Assembly (NCBI RefSeq): GCF_003937945.1
Contig: NZ_RSEC01000002.1
Coordinates: forward strand, 1-36,386
Reading direction: 5' to 3'
DNA: 36,386 bases
Source of the DNA: Amycolatopsis eburnea
GTDB lineage: Bacteria > Actinomycetota > Actinomycetes > Mycobacteriales > Pseudonocardiaceae
Made by a program: the position numbers and the translations under genes. Of this stretch, positions 1 to 7,180 are shown piece after piece (position 1 is the first letter of the stretch; the number at the start of each line of letters is the position of its first letter). The notes beneath the pieces were generated by a model that saw only the letters and a list, made by a program, of their open reading frames with translations, did not search any database and was not told where the DNA came from.

Positions 1-94
1 CGGTCTCCAACAGCAGCTCGACGAGCGGGTCCGCGGGCGGAACGGACTCGTCGTTGAGGGACTCGGCAATCCGGCTCAGCGCGCTCACGGGGAT
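1..94. repeat. Terminal overlap, left copy
   Basis: These 94 bases are identical to the last 94 bases of the window. Because a gene continues in frame across the join, this is the overlap of a circular sequence opened at an arbitrary point, not a biological terminal repeat. Confidence 0.93.
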
Positions 95-697
95 CGATGA
101 GGCAGCCAGGCCGTCGATCAGGCGCCGGTAGCGGGCCCTGGTGACCGGGCTGAATGCTTCGAGCTGGGCCTCGCGGTCGGGAGAGTGCAGCCGCCCCGGG
201 CCGGGCGGCGGCTCGGGCCCGTCGTCGACGACGGGCCCGGTGTAGGGCAGGACGTGCCGGATGATCGGCAGGGTGTTGGGACCGACGTTGCGAACGCCGC
301 GCAGTGCCGCGTCTGGACAGGCTTGGACCTCCTCGACGTAGACGAAGCCGTGGCGGACGAGCGGGGTGTAGCCGCGGCCGCTTCCGTCGGCGGCGTCGAG
401 GATCTTCTGCTGGCGGGTGTGCAGCAGCGTTCGGGTCTGGGCCATCGGCTGCAGCGTCCAGCCGGTGATCTCGTCGTTGCCGTAGAGCGAGCGCAGCTGT
501 TCAGCCATCTCGGACGCGCCGACGACGTGCAGGACTCGGGCGGGCCAGACCCGGCATACCCGGGCCTGGCCGAACGGGCTCTCGTCGTCGCCGGCGGTTT
601 CCCAGCGTCGTCCGTTGCGGTCGTAGCTTTCGAAGCTGTTTGCGATCCGGATCGCCTCGCGCTCCGGCGAAGGCGGCTGCCGGGGACCGGTGGTCAT
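1..697 (-). CDS. Hypothetical protein spanning the circle junction (N-terminal 232 residues)
   Basis: This unrecognised gene starts at the ATG at 697, runs off base 1 and continues in frame through 36292 to a TAG at 36237-36239, giving about 250 residues on the closed circle. The start overlaps the stop of the 23-residue peptide upstream as ATGA, so it is probably translationally coupled and is the last gene of the operon that begins at 3984. The N-terminal half is mixed alpha/beta. A stretch near residue 135, GVRNVGPNTLP, resembles a helix-hairpin-helix turn, which would suggest nucleic-acid contact but is only a weak hint. A Pro-rich linker (EPPPGPG) precedes a helical C-terminal domain. 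No membrane segment or signal peptide is visible. The reading frame is good; the function is unknown. Confidence 0.85.
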   Translation of the reverse strand, partial: MTTGPRQPPSPEREAIRIANSFESYDRNGRRWETAGDDESPFGQARVCRVWPARVLHVVGASEMAEQLRSLYGNDEITGWTLQPMAQTRTLLHTRQQKILDAADGSGRGYTPLVRHGFVYVEEVQACPDAALRGVRNVGPNTLPIIRHVLPYTGPVVDDGPEPPPGPGRLHSPDREAQLEAFSPVTRARYRRLIDGLAASSIPVSALSRIAESLNDESVPPADPLVELLLET

Positions 698-765
698 GGT
701 GCGTGGGCTCCCGCGGCGAAGAGTTCGGGGTAGGCGTTGCGGTACTCGGCGGTGCCGTTGGTCAT
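694..765 (-). CDS. 23-residue coupled peptide
   Basis: This short frame (MTNGTAEYRNAYPELFAAGA..., 23 residues) starts at the ATG at 765, which overlaps the resolvase stop as ATGA. It ends in a TGA that overlaps the ATG of the next gene, again as ATGA. Two exact ATGA junctions around so short a frame are unlikely by chance and indicate either a real microprotein or a leader that carries ribosomes from the resolvase to the last gene. No family is recognised. Confidence 0.6.
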   Translation of the reverse strand: MTNGTAEYRNAYPELFAAGAHAP

Positions 766-1490
766 GCAGTTCGTCGCTCCCCATCGGGGTCGTGGTCCTG
801 GTCGTCATCGAGGGTGGCTGCCTCAGCGAGCAGTTGCTCGGCTTCGAGTTCGGCGAGATAGCGGTACAGCGTCGCCCGGCTGACGCCGTGCAGCTTGGCG
901 ACCGCGTCGACGTCCATGCCGGAGTTGACGGCAGCCTTCGCCGCGCGCAGCGCGTCGTCGCTCAGCTTCCGGGGCCGGCCCGGCGAGCCACCGCGGGCTT
1001 CGAGGGCGGCGCGGGCGCCGGCGGCGCGCTCCAGCATGAACGTGCGTTCCATCTGCGCGAACAGCGCGAGCATCGCGACAGCGATCTGCGCCATCGGCGA
1101 GTCGTCGCGTGTGTCGATCGGGAACGGGTCGGACAGCGTCCGCACACCGATGTCCTCTTCGGTCAAGTCGTGCACGATGTTGAGGCACTCGCGCATGTTG
1201 CGCCCGAGCCGGTCCAGGTTCGAGGCGGTGATGGTGTCGCCGGGCCGGACGTAGGCCAGCAGCCGTTTCCAGCCGTCGCGTTCGGTGTTCGCGCCGGTGC
1301 GCTTGTCCACGAAGATCCGCTCGTCGGGGATGCCGGCGGCGGCCAGGGCGTCGAGCTGGCGGGTCAGGTCCTGCTTCTTGGTCGAGACGCGGGCGTAGCC
1401 GAGCTCCAGCCCGGCCGGTGCCTGGCGGTCCTGGGCCGGTCCGTCGTGGGTGGCCGGCGCCGCGGTGGTCTTCTTGTCGCGGGTGGTCAA
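762..1490 (-). CDS. Serine recombinase (resolvase/invertase family)
   Basis: The 242-residue protein has the small serine recombinase layout. The catalytic domain contains GYARVSTKKQD with the nucleophilic Ser at about residue 36, followed by the conserved SNLDRLGRNM and the long helix FAQMERTFMLERAAGARAA. A GRPRKLS arm then leads to a C-terminal helix-turn-helix (VAKLHGVSRATLYRYL). An extra 30-residue N-terminal tail and an acidic C-terminal tail are unusual. On a circular plasmid such an enzyme typically resolves multimers by recombining two res sites; no res site was identified here. It starts 12 bases after the preceding gene and overlaps the following peptide by ATGA, so it is expressed from the operon rather than from its own autoregulated promoter, which is atypical for resolvases. 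Confidence 0.95.
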   Translation of the reverse strand: MTTRDKKTTAAPATHDGPAQDRQAPAGLELGYARVSTKKQDLTRQLDALAAAGIPDERIFVDKRTGANTERDGWKRLLAYVRPGDTITASNLDRLGRNMRECLNIVHDLTEEDIGVRTLSDPFPIDTRDDSPMAQIAVAMLALFAQMERTFMLERAAGARAALEARGGSPGRPRKLSDDALRAAKAAVNSGMDVDAVAKLHGVSRATLYRYLAELEAEQLLAEAATLDDDQDHDPDGERRTA

Positions 1491-1502
1491 CGGGGCCTCC
1501 GG

Positions 1503-2321
1503 TCAGTACGTGAGGGACTGCAGCAGCGCGTCCGAGGAGTCGGCCTTCGCGCCGTAGATGGCGACGTGCCACTCGACGCTGAGCCTGCGGAACGCGCGGA
1601 ACCCGGCGTAGTCGAGCTCGACCTCGCGCGCCTGGCCCTCGCCGTCGGCGGCCGCGGCCGCGGCCGCGGCGTCGATCCGCTCGAGCAGCAACGCGGTGTC
1701 GGCGGCCGGGCCGGGGCCAGCGGGTTCGGCGACCGGGACCAGGCGGCCTTCGTGGTCGAGCAGCCGGTCCGGCCGGTGCTCGGTGGCCGACTGTGCGGCG
1801 GCCGCGATGGCCAGCAGTGCCACCGCGGTCTGCCACGCGGCCAGCGAGGCCTCGCTGGCGTTGTCCGCATCCGCCTCGCGCCACGCGTCGACGAACGCGG
1901 CGATCTCCGCCAGGAGCGGTGTGCGTTCCTTGAACGGCGTGGTCTCGGCCTGCGTCAGCAGCGCGGCCGCGGCGGTCAGCAGCTGCAGCTGGCCGCAGGT
2001 CAGGCTCGTGATGTAGACGCCCATGTGCCCGACGCCGGCGTGCGACAGCGCGGTCTCGGTCCGGGCCTCGTCGCTGTCGTCGCCGACGTGCCACATCAGC
2101 GGCTTGTGCAGGAAGGCGACGTCGAGGGCCTGTTGCAGCTCCGGGGCGACGAGCTGGTCGGGCAGTCGCCACGGCTCGTCGCCGTCCTCGACGTCGTCGT
2201 TGGCGTGGCGCAGCGCGCCGGCGAAGTCGACCGCGCGGCCCAGCCGCCGGTAGAGGTCGGGGTGGTCGGGGATGAGGATCCGGACCGTCTCGTCCGGCTG
2301 GGGTTGGTCAATGGTGGTCAT
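1503..2321 (-). CDS. Hypothetical protein, 272 residues
   Basis: No family is recognised. The ATG at 2321 is chosen because GAGGG lies about ten bases upstream and the protein from there (MTTIDQPQPDETV...) has a hydrophilic soluble profile; the in-frame extension upstream is Arg/Pro-rich shadow. A central region rich in Ala and Leu (LLTAAAALLTQAETTPF..., then WQTAVALLAIAAAAQSA) is predicted helical. The C-terminal 40 residues carry aromatic residues (YAGFRAFRRLSVEWHVAIYG). There are no Cys pairs or nucleotide-binding loops. It sits in the operon 61 bases after the small Zn-ribbon gene and 12 bases before the resolvase. Confidence 0.8.
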   Translation of the reverse strand: MTTIDQPQPDETVRILIPDHPDLYRRLGRAVDFAGALRHANDDVEDGDEPWRLPDQLVAPELQQALDVAFLHKPLMWHVGDDSDEARTETALSHAGVGHMGVYITSLTCGQLQLLTAAAALLTQAETTPFKERTPLLAEIAAFVDAWREADADNASEASLAAWQTAVALLAIAAAAQSATEHRPDRLLDHEGRLVPVAEPAGPGPAADTALLLERIDAAAAAAAADGEGQAREVELDYAGFRAFRRLSVEWHVAIYGAKADSSDALLQSLTY

Positions 2322-2382
2322 CTGCGGAATTCCCTCGTCGAGTGGGTGCGGGCAGCGGGTGGAGCGGGGACGCGCGGCTCGG

Positions 2383-2634
2383 CTATCGACGCCCCTCGGC
2401 GGGACGGAACAGCACGGCCACCGGCTGATCAAGCTGCGGGCCGGACTCGTGGGTTGCAAGGATGGTCACGAGGTTGCCGAAGCACAGGCGGCACAGCTCG
2501 TGGCGTGGCGTCCGGGGCTGGCCGTGCTCGTCGAGCACTTCGACGTCGGCGTCGCGTTCCCGACAGGCCCTGCAGTCGTTGCGCGCGTGCGGGTAGGGCA
2601 GGACCGGGCTGGCCGGCTGGTCAGCGGCGGTCAT
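2383..2634 (-). CDS. Small zinc-ribbon protein, 83 residues
   Basis: The ATG at 2634 overlaps the upstream stop as ATGA. Two Cys pairs, CRAC and CRLC, about 30 residues apart make a four-Cys zinc ribbon. Between them lies the charged stretch RERDADVEVLDEHGQPRTP. Proteins of this size with one ribbon are common on actinobacterial plasmids and usually act as DNA or protein adaptors; the partner is unknown. There is no signal peptide or membrane segment. Confidence 0.8.
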   Translation of the reverse strand: MTAADQPASPVLPYPHARNDCRACRERDADVEVLDEHGQPRTPRHELCRLCFGNLVTILATHESGPQLDQPVAVLFRPAEGRR

Positions 2635-3071
2635 CGTGGGTTTCCTCGGGGAGCGTCGGTGCGCTGGTCGCGCAGTTCCTCGGTGAGCAGCCGCAGCGCG
2701 GCGACGCCGATGTCCCACTGGCCCTGGATCCCGTGCCGGGCGACGAAGGCGTCGACGAGGGCGTCGGCGGTGTCGGCTTCGCCGGCCAGGTGCCGGGCGA
2801 CCGCGCGGGTCGCGGCGAGCACCGCGGGAGGGACGTCGGTACGGCTCGGCGCGTAGAGGTCGGGCTGGGCCCAGCCGCCGCGCAACAGCGCGTCGGCCAC
2901 CAGCCGCGGCCCGAGGTGGGCCAGCCGCTGCATCTTGAGCTCGCCGGCGCGCGAGGGTGTGCGACCGAGCCAGTCGGCGAGCCGGGCGCCTGCGGTCTTC
3001 GGGGCGTCGATCGCCTCGGTCGCGATGCTGACCAGCGTCTCGGCGACCTCGTCGTTCCGGTCGCTCACCAT
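2631..3071 (-). CDS. Hypothetical helical protein, 146 residues
   Basis: The frame starts at the ATG at 3071, inside the last codons of the preceding gene (7-base overlap), and ends in an ATGA junction with the zinc-ribbon gene, so it is coupled on both sides. The protein is almost entirely helical and rich in Ala, Leu, Arg and Asp (DALVDAFVARHGIQGQWDIG; ALRLLTEELRDQRTDAPRG). No motif is recognised. The operon position suggests a cytoplasmic plasmid-maintenance or accessory role, but nothing in the sequence specifies one. Confidence 0.8.
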   Translation of the reverse strand: MVSDRNDEVAETLVSIATEAIDAPKTAGARLADWLGRTPSRAGELKMQRLAHLGPRLVADALLRGGWAQPDLYAPSRTDVPPAVLAATRAVARHLAGEADTADALVDAFVARHGIQGQWDIGVAALRLLTEELRDQRTDAPRGNPR

Positions 3072-3556
3072 TTCCGCAGCCCTTCGTATTTCCGCCGGGC
3101 GCTGATCGCCTGCGTCAGGATCCGGCGCCGAAGTTCGGCCAGGCTGCGCACGCTCTGCATCCGGGTTAGCTTCAGTTCCTCGGCGACGTCGAGCAGCCCC
3201 TCCCGGTCCAGTTGCAGGCCGGCCAGAAAGGCGGCGCCCTGGGCCTCGGTCTCGATCTCCCGCAGCTGCGCGGCGACCGACGCGGCGTGCTTGTCCTTCG
3301 GGAAGAGCATCAGCTCGCGCGGGGCGTCGACCGTGGACAGCTCCAGGTAGCGGTCCTCCACCTCGAGACCGTTGCCGCGGCCCCAGTCGACTTGGCCAAA
3401 CCCGATGCCGGTCACCAGGAACGAGTCACCGTCCGGTGTGACCGCGATGAGCGGCTTGTCGGCCGGGATCCCGGCCAGGTACTCCCGCAGCTGCCCCGCC
3501 GTCAGCGGCGCCGCCGTGGCGTCGCCGGCGGAGGCAGTGTCCGACTCGGCGCCCAT
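3065..3556 (-). CDS. Hypothetical protein, 163 residues
   Basis: The ATG at 3556 overlaps the previous stop by one base (TGATG). The N-terminal 90 residues look like a small alpha/beta fold: LTAGQLREYLAGIPADKPL, then strands IAVTPDGDSFLVTGI and DRYLELSTVD. The leading segment resembles small actinobacterial domains of the form LTxxELRxxLxxxPxDxPL, but the family is not certain. The C-terminal half is helical and basic (LRRRILTQAISARRKYEGLRKW), compatible with nucleic-acid binding. The longer in-frame extension upstream is low-complexity and lies over the preceding gene, so it is discarded. Confidence 0.82.
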   Translation of the reverse strand: MGAESDTASAGDATAAPLTAGQLREYLAGIPADKPLIAVTPDGDSFLVTGIGFGQVDWGRGNGLEVEDRYLELSTVDAPRELMLFPKDKHAASVAAQLREIETEAQGAAFLAGLQLDREGLLDVAEELKLTRMQSVRSLAELRRRILTQAISARRKYEGLRKW

Positions 3557-3984
3557 CACTCGTTCCCGAGCGGGTAGACGGTCTGCGCGACCGTGTCCAG
3601 CGCGGTCGCCGACACCCGGACCGCCTTGCGGGCCTCGCCGAGCACGCGGGCGGCCTCCCGCGCCGTCGCGGCCGCCTTCGGGTCGCCGTGGCCACGGTCC
3701 CGGCTCGGGGTGTCCTCGTGGTAGAGCGTCCGGTCCTCCGCGAGCCGGGTCATGCCGTCGGCGAGGCGGTCGAGCACCTCGTCCTGCAACCAGGTCGCGC
3801 CGGCGAGCGTGTTGCTGACGCGCCGGACGGTGGCCGCCCACTCCAGGGTGTGCTGGTGCCGGGTGGCGTTGCTGATGTAGCGGGTCAGCTCGCGAATCGC
3901 CGTCGCGGCTTCGATCACGGTGTCTTGTGAGTGCGGGCCGTCGTAGGGGAAGCGGTCTTCCACCCAGCCGTCCACGTCCGACAT
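3556..3984 (-). CDS. Hypothetical protein, 142 residues, first gene of operon
   Basis: The ATG at 3984 is preferred because GGAG lies six bases upstream; a TTG at 3996 is in frame but has no good ribosome site. The protein starts MSDVDGWVEDRFPYDG and is then a long run of amphipathic helices (AATAIRELTRYISNATRHQH; ATWLQDEVLDRLADGMTRLA; AAATAREAARVLGEARKAV), a bundle or coiled-coil profile. No family is recognised. It is the promoter-proximal gene of the operon that runs through to the circle junction, and the repeats at 3996-4129 lie directly upstream and probably control it. Confidence 0.82.
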   Translation of the reverse strand: MSDVDGWVEDRFPYDGPHSQDTVIEAATAIRELTRYISNATRHQHTLEWAATVRRVSNTLAGATWLQDEVLDRLADGMTRLAEDRTLYHEDTPSRDRGHGDPKAAATAREAARVLGEARKAVRVSATALDTVAQTVYPLGNE

Positions 3985-3995
3985 CCTCGGCTCCA

Positions 3996-4057
3996 ATCTC
4001 AGAATCTAACTCCGTAGCAGGGTTTTGAGACTACCTTATGAGACCAGATTCTGAGAC
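3996..4057. repeat. TGAGAC iteron array with 13-bp period
   Basis: Three direct copies, GGTTTTGAGAC (4021-4031), CCTTATGAGAC (4034-4044) and GATTCTGAGAC (4047-4057), are spaced exactly 13 bp apart. An inverted relative, ATCTCAGAATC (3996-4006), lies nearer the start of the operon. Together with the palindrome at 4102-4129 this makes six related half-sites in about 135 bp. It may be the operator of the 3984 operon or an origin-type iteron array. Confidence 0.75.
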
Positions 4058-4101
4058 GTCCCGACCAGGGGTTTTGTTACGACCACCCGAACGGCGCAGG
4101 G

Positions 4102-4129
4102 CTGTCTCAAAACCATGGTTTTGAGACAG
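4102..4129. promoter_or_regulatory. Perfect 28-bp palindrome containing two inverted TGAGAC half-sites
   Basis: The arms read CTGTCTCAAAACCA and its exact reverse complement with no spacer. Each arm repeats the GGTTTTGAGAC unit of the neighbouring iterons. It lies 5 bp past the stop of the nuclease-like gene (4134) and upstream of the 3984 operon. There is no T tract, so a binding site is more likely than a terminator. Confidence 0.8.
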
Positions 4130-4133
4130 GCAG

Positions 4134-5276
4134 TCAGAGGAAGGTCGGATCCTCGCGGGCGTCTTCGGGCGGCAGGGTCCAGGTGGCCGGCTCGCCGAGG
4201 CTGCTGTGTTTCATGACGAGTTCGACGTCGAGATACATCTCGTGCAGCAGCTGGGTGCGGGCGTACTCGGCGAGGGTGTCCTTGCGCAGTTCCTCCGAGT
4301 AGGACTTGACGAGCGGGGCCATCAGCTTCCACCGCTGAGCGGCCGTCGCGGCTTCTTTGGGGAGCACGCCTTTGAAGAAGTCGATGATCTTCGGCATCTC
4401 GCCGTTGATCGGGTGGAGGTCGAAGCCGAGTTCCTCCTGGACTTCAGTGAGGTAGCGGCGGTCGGTCTTGTCCGGCAGGGTGAAGAACTGGCGCCGGGTC
4501 TGCTGGACGCGGAATCCGAGGTCCTTGGCCATCCAGAACAGCCAGGGGTGGCCGCGGCGGCAGATCAGGGCGGGGACGATTGGCAGGCCGGGAAACTCGT
4601 CTACGGCGAGGGCTGCCTTGTGCAGCAACTGGTGGACTTCGGCGTGCCGGGGGTAGAGCGTCAGTCTGCGGTTCTTCATCTCGATCAGCACCAGGTGTGT
4701 GGCCGGCAGTGGTAGGCGCGTGGTCGGGTCGATCACGGTCTGCCAGGCGCCGTTGTCGACCGGGCCGGGGAACTTCAGGGTGCCGATCCGGCTGATCTCG
4801 CCGAATTTGCCGTCGGAGTTGACCGGCATGAAGCCGTCGCCGCGGCGCATGGCCTCGGTGAGGGAGTGGGCGACGACGGCTTCGCCGGCGTCGCCGATGG
4901 TGGGGATCCACCGGTCGTAGCGGGCGTAGAGCATGCCCTTGCGGCGGGCCGCCCGGGAGATCGCGGTGGTGCGCAGGCGGGTGTCGGCGGTGCTGAGCAG
5001 GTCGACGGTGGCGCCGCCCTTGGTGGGGTGCGTGATGTGCAGAATCCGGCCGGCCCGCTCAAGCTCGTTTTGGGCGAGGGTCAAGATGTGGGGGTTGAAG
5101 TGGATTTTCCGGAGGTTGGTGGGGTCGAGCCAGCCGAGGTCCCAGAGGCGCGCTTCGATCTCGGAGTGGGGCATGACCAGCTGCTCTTCGAAGGTCTGCT
5201 CGATCGCGGTGCGGGCGAGCTCCACCCAGCCGGCCAGGTCAAGGCTGCGGCCGCGCCCGTGTGCTGGATTTTGCAT
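4134..5276 (-). CDS. Candidate PD-(D/E)XK nuclease-like protein, 380 residues
   Basis: The likely catalytic core is in the middle third. An upstream helix with acidic residues (GDAGEAVVAHSLTEAMRR) and a conserved-looking Asp in TVIDPTTRLPLP are followed by HLVLIEMKNRRLTLYP, where the hydrophobic strand ending E-x-K fits the PD-(D/E)XK signature, with a following helix (HAEVHQLLHKAAL). The N-terminal 90 residues carry a possible winged-helix-like segment (SEIEARLWDLGWLDPTNLRK). The C-terminus is helical. The ATG at 5276 has a strong GGGGGAGG just upstream, although the spacing is short. The gene stands alone between its own AT-rich promoter region and the 28-bp palindrome. It could be a Type II-like restriction or defence nuclease without a methylase nearby, or a plasmid replication factor; the assignment rests only on this motif. 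Confidence 0.72.
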   Translation of the reverse strand: MQNPAHGRGRSLDLAGWVELARTAIEQTFEEQLVMPHSEIEARLWDLGWLDPTNLRKIHFNPHILTLAQNELERAGRILHITHPTKGGATVDLLSTADTRLRTTAISRAARRKGMLYARYDRWIPTIGDAGEAVVAHSLTEAMRRGDGFMPVNSDGKFGEISRIGTLKFPGPVDNGAWQTVIDPTTRLPLPATHLVLIEMKNRRLTLYPRHAEVHQLLHKAALAVDEFPGLPIVPALICRRGHPWLFWMAKDLGFRVQQTRRQFFTLPDKTDRRYLTEVQEELGFDLHPINGEMPKIIDFFKGVLPKEAATAAQRWKLMAPLVKSYSEELRKDTLAEYARTQLLHEMYLDVELVMKHSSLGEPATWTLPPEDAREDPTFL

Positions 5277-5297
5277 TTCCTCCCCCCGCGGCCGCCC

Positions 5298-5341
5298 TAT
5301 ATAGAGGTTTCTCTGGTCGGTCCTCCTGCCGACGATTTATA
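5298..5341 (-). promoter_or_regulatory. AT-rich promoter region of the nuclease-like gene
   Basis: Two minus-strand -10-like hexamers, TATAAA (5341-5336) and TATATA (5303-5298), stand out in otherwise GC-rich DNA 22-65 bp upstream of the ATG at 5276. No convincing -35 element was seen. Confidence 0.4.
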
Positions 5342-5457
5342 GGACCCCACCGTGGTGAGCTTGACCAGCGGATTACCTCGTTCCGGCGCTGAGCGGAGCT
5401 GGCTCTGCGACGAAGCCGCGTAGTTGTTCGTCCGAGCAGGTCAGTCTGGATACAGGA

Positions 5458-5495
5458 GAAGGCCCTGGGGTCCGAGTTGGACCGCCAGGGCCTTC
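5458..5495 (-). terminator. Hairpin terminator of the 5550-6521 gene
   Basis: The arms GAAGGCCCTGG (5458-5468) and CCAGGGCCTTC (5485-5495) are perfect. An inner pair GGTCC/GGACC extends the stem to about 16 bp with one bulge and a GAGTT loop. It begins 55 bp past the stop at 5550, and on the minus strand the exit is TTCTCCTGT, moderately T-rich. Confidence 0.75.
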
Positions 5496-5549
5496 GTTCA
5501 GTGGATCACCGCTCGGAGACCGACCGCGAGGACAGGCGGCCGCCGCGCG

Positions 5550-6521
5550 TCACAACCGCGTCATCCACGGCGCTGCGGTGCCGGAGGGCAGCTGCACGTC
5601 TTCGGCCGTCACGAGCTGCTCGGCGCGGTGGGGGACCTCGCCCGGGGCACCGAACCAGTGCACGTCGTAGTGCGTCGGGCCGCCACCGGCCGGCGCCCAC
5701 CGGCAGCGATCGATCTCGGCCAGCACCCGGCGGCCGCCATCCTGGCAGGAAACCACGGTCCCGGGCGGGAATCCGCCCTGCGAGCTGCACAGCATCGCAT
5801 CCAACGTCGCCAGCGCGCCGGGCATCGCGATGCCCTCGGCGATCGGGTAGCCGTCCCGGCCGACGTCGTACGGCGTGAGAGCGCGTCGGATGTTCGCCAG
5901 CGCGATCTCGGCGTGGCGACGCCGGCGCGGGTCGCTGGTGTCGGCGGCCTGCGTCTGCAGGATCGTGCGTGCCTGCTCGACCAGCTCCACGGTCGGTGCG
6001 TGGCGCTGGTCGCCGGCGAGCAGCCGGGCGTGGCGGTCCAGCTCGGCGAAGGCGGCGTCCACCGGCGCGGGTTCTCCGGCCGCGGCCAGCTCGGCGAGAA
6101 CCTCTGCGTTGGGCACCAGGTCCGGCCAGTCGTGCATCGCGATCGTGTAGAGCACGCTCAGCGCCACGTCCCGCGTGCGGCCGAAGTAGATCAGCCCTTC
6201 CGGCCACCACCCGGCGAGGTGCTGCGCGCGGCGCAGCGGATCCGCGGCGCTGTGTGCCTGGCGCTGCACCTGCTCCGGCGCGATTGATGCCCACCGGCGC
6301 CGGATCGTCCAGTAGTAGCGCTGGTTGGCGTGCAGCACGCCGAGCCGGCACCCGCGGGGCGGCTCGGGCGGGAAGGCGTACCAGTCGATGCCCGCCCACT
6401 CCGGGCGCTGCTCCCCGACGGGCCGCGGCGCGGTGTTCTCGAAGTGGGCGGCGGTGTAGGAGATGCCGGCTTCGGCGGCGCGGGTCCTGGTCGCGCGCTT
6501 GCGGGCCTTGTTCGCGGTCAT
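5550..6521 (-). CDS. Hypothetical protein with KARKRA-type N-terminus, 323 residues
   Basis: The ATG at 6521 follows GAGGGAG at a suitable distance; the in-frame extension upstream is discarded. The N-terminus, NKARKRATRTRAAEAGISYT, resembles a short basic motif (RARxxAxxTGxxYxxAL) that recurs in proteins of actinobacterial mobile elements and may contact DNA or RNA. The middle region is Trp/Tyr-rich (RYYWTIRRRWASI; HLAGWWPEGLIYFGRTRDV). The C-terminal 60 residues (GTVVSCQDGGRRVLAEIDRC...GGPTHYDVHWFG) look like a small beta domain. Overall function is not recognised. It is a single-gene unit: a hairpin follows it and a long non-coding stretch precedes it. Confidence 0.78.
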   Translation of the reverse strand: MTANKARKRATRTRAAEAGISYTAAHFENTAPRPVGEQRPEWAGIDWYAFPPEPPRGCRLGVLHANQRYYWTIRRRWASIAPEQVQRQAHSAADPLRRAQHLAGWWPEGLIYFGRTRDVALSVLYTIAMHDWPDLVPNAEVLAELAAAGEPAPVDAAFAELDRHARLLAGDQRHAPTVELVEQARTILQTQAADTSDPRRRRHAEIALANIRRALTPYDVGRDGYPIAEGIAMPGALATLDAMLCSSQGGFPPGTVVSCQDGGRRVLAEIDRCRWAPAGGGPTHYDVHWFGAPGEVPHRAEQLVTAEDVQLPSGTAAPWMTRL

Positions 6522-6731
6522 GGTCTCTGCTCCCTCGACGACGGGCGATCCCACGCATCCCCCGCCAGGAACAGGCGACTGGCAGACGACGGCTGTCTTC
6601 GTCGCGCGAGTCAGGGACCCTTCGGTCCTCGTCACCGCCTCAGCGTGGGTGAGGTCGGCTCGGAGTCAGGCCAGCGCGGGCGGCCGGCCACCAGCGTAGT
6701 GGCGCGCACCGACAAAACCCGGCTCGCGACA

Positions 6732-6773
6732 GGCCCGAAACCCGGAATTCCCGGTTCCGGGCCCACCAGGGCA
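6732..6773. repeat. 42-bp direct repeat, copy 1
   Basis: This matches 7855-7896 at 41 of 42 positions (A6738 versus G7861). Its core is a hairpin around CCCGGAATTCCCGG. The two copies flank the first DUF3800-like gene and its downstream element. Confidence 0.85.
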
Positions 6774-7020
6774 AACGTCGAGCCCCGGCCGCCGTGAACG
6801 TCTGGCACGGTGGCCCGCCGGTCAGGAGCGACTTGCGAAACCGCCAACTCTGACCGCGGTCGAACCGTCTCGCTACGGTGCGACGGCACCCGCGCACTGA
6901 GCGACCCCCGAAACTCCCTGACCAGCCCGAATGCGAGTTTTACGACACTGGAACGCTCACCGAATACACACGATGCGACTAACAGAACAGCGCCAAGCGT
7001 GTTTGCAAACTCGAAACTGG

Positions 7021-7162
7021 GTTACGCTCGTGTTGTCGAGCCGCCCTCACCGCGGTTTGGCAACGAGTAGAGGAGCTGGAAACTCGTTAGGAGCGCGTCG
7101 CCGCGGGCGTCGCGCGAGTCGCAAGGCCAGGTGCACCCGGGGAATACTGGGACCCTGGCCTT
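7021..7162 (+). ncRNA. Candidate structured RNA element, copy A
   Basis: This element aligns along its whole length with 11278-11436 beyond the second DUF3800-like gene. It starts GTTAC(G)CT, then has a 13-nt stem (7032-7044 with 7052-7064) and ends in a hairpin AAGGCCAGG/CCTGGCCTT (7123-7131, 7154-7162) preceded by a segment (CGTCGCGCGAGTCGC) identical in both copies. All three differences from a perfect first stem are G-U pairs when read as plus-strand RNA, which favours an RNA on this strand. The end hairpin may also terminate the DUF3800-like gene on the other strand. The -10-like TACGCT at 7023 is weak evidence of a promoter. Confidence 0.5.
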
Positions 7163-7180
7163 ACGCATGTCCGTACCCGG

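Larger units (their letters stand above)
6522..7180. other. Non-coding stretch
   Basis: No convincing gene lies here; the short frames on both strands have Arg/Pro/Ser-rich shadow composition. It holds the first copy of a 42-bp repeat (6732-6773) and the structured element at 7021-7162. The section 6930-7030 is noticeably more AT-rich than its surroundings. Confidence 0.7.

Noticed and set aside
1..94. Terminal repeats of a linear plasmid
   Set aside because: They are direct and identical, not inverted, and a gene is continuous across the join, so circular overlap is the simple explanation.
690..3350. An 886-residue plus-strand reading frame
   Set aside because: It lies antisense to seven overlapping minus-strand genes with good starts. 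Its composition (Arg, Gly, Val, Gln runs) is typical of a shadow frame in GC-rich DNA.
4036..4332. 98-residue minus-strand frame over the palindrome
   Set aside because: It overlaps the end of the nuclease-like gene in another frame, is Arg/Pro-rich and reads through the repeat array.
6810..7070. 86-residue plus-strand frame in the non-coding stretch
   Set aside because: It has no ribosome site, Ser/Thr/Arg-rich shadow composition, and it crosses the 42-bp repeat region and AT-rich DNA.
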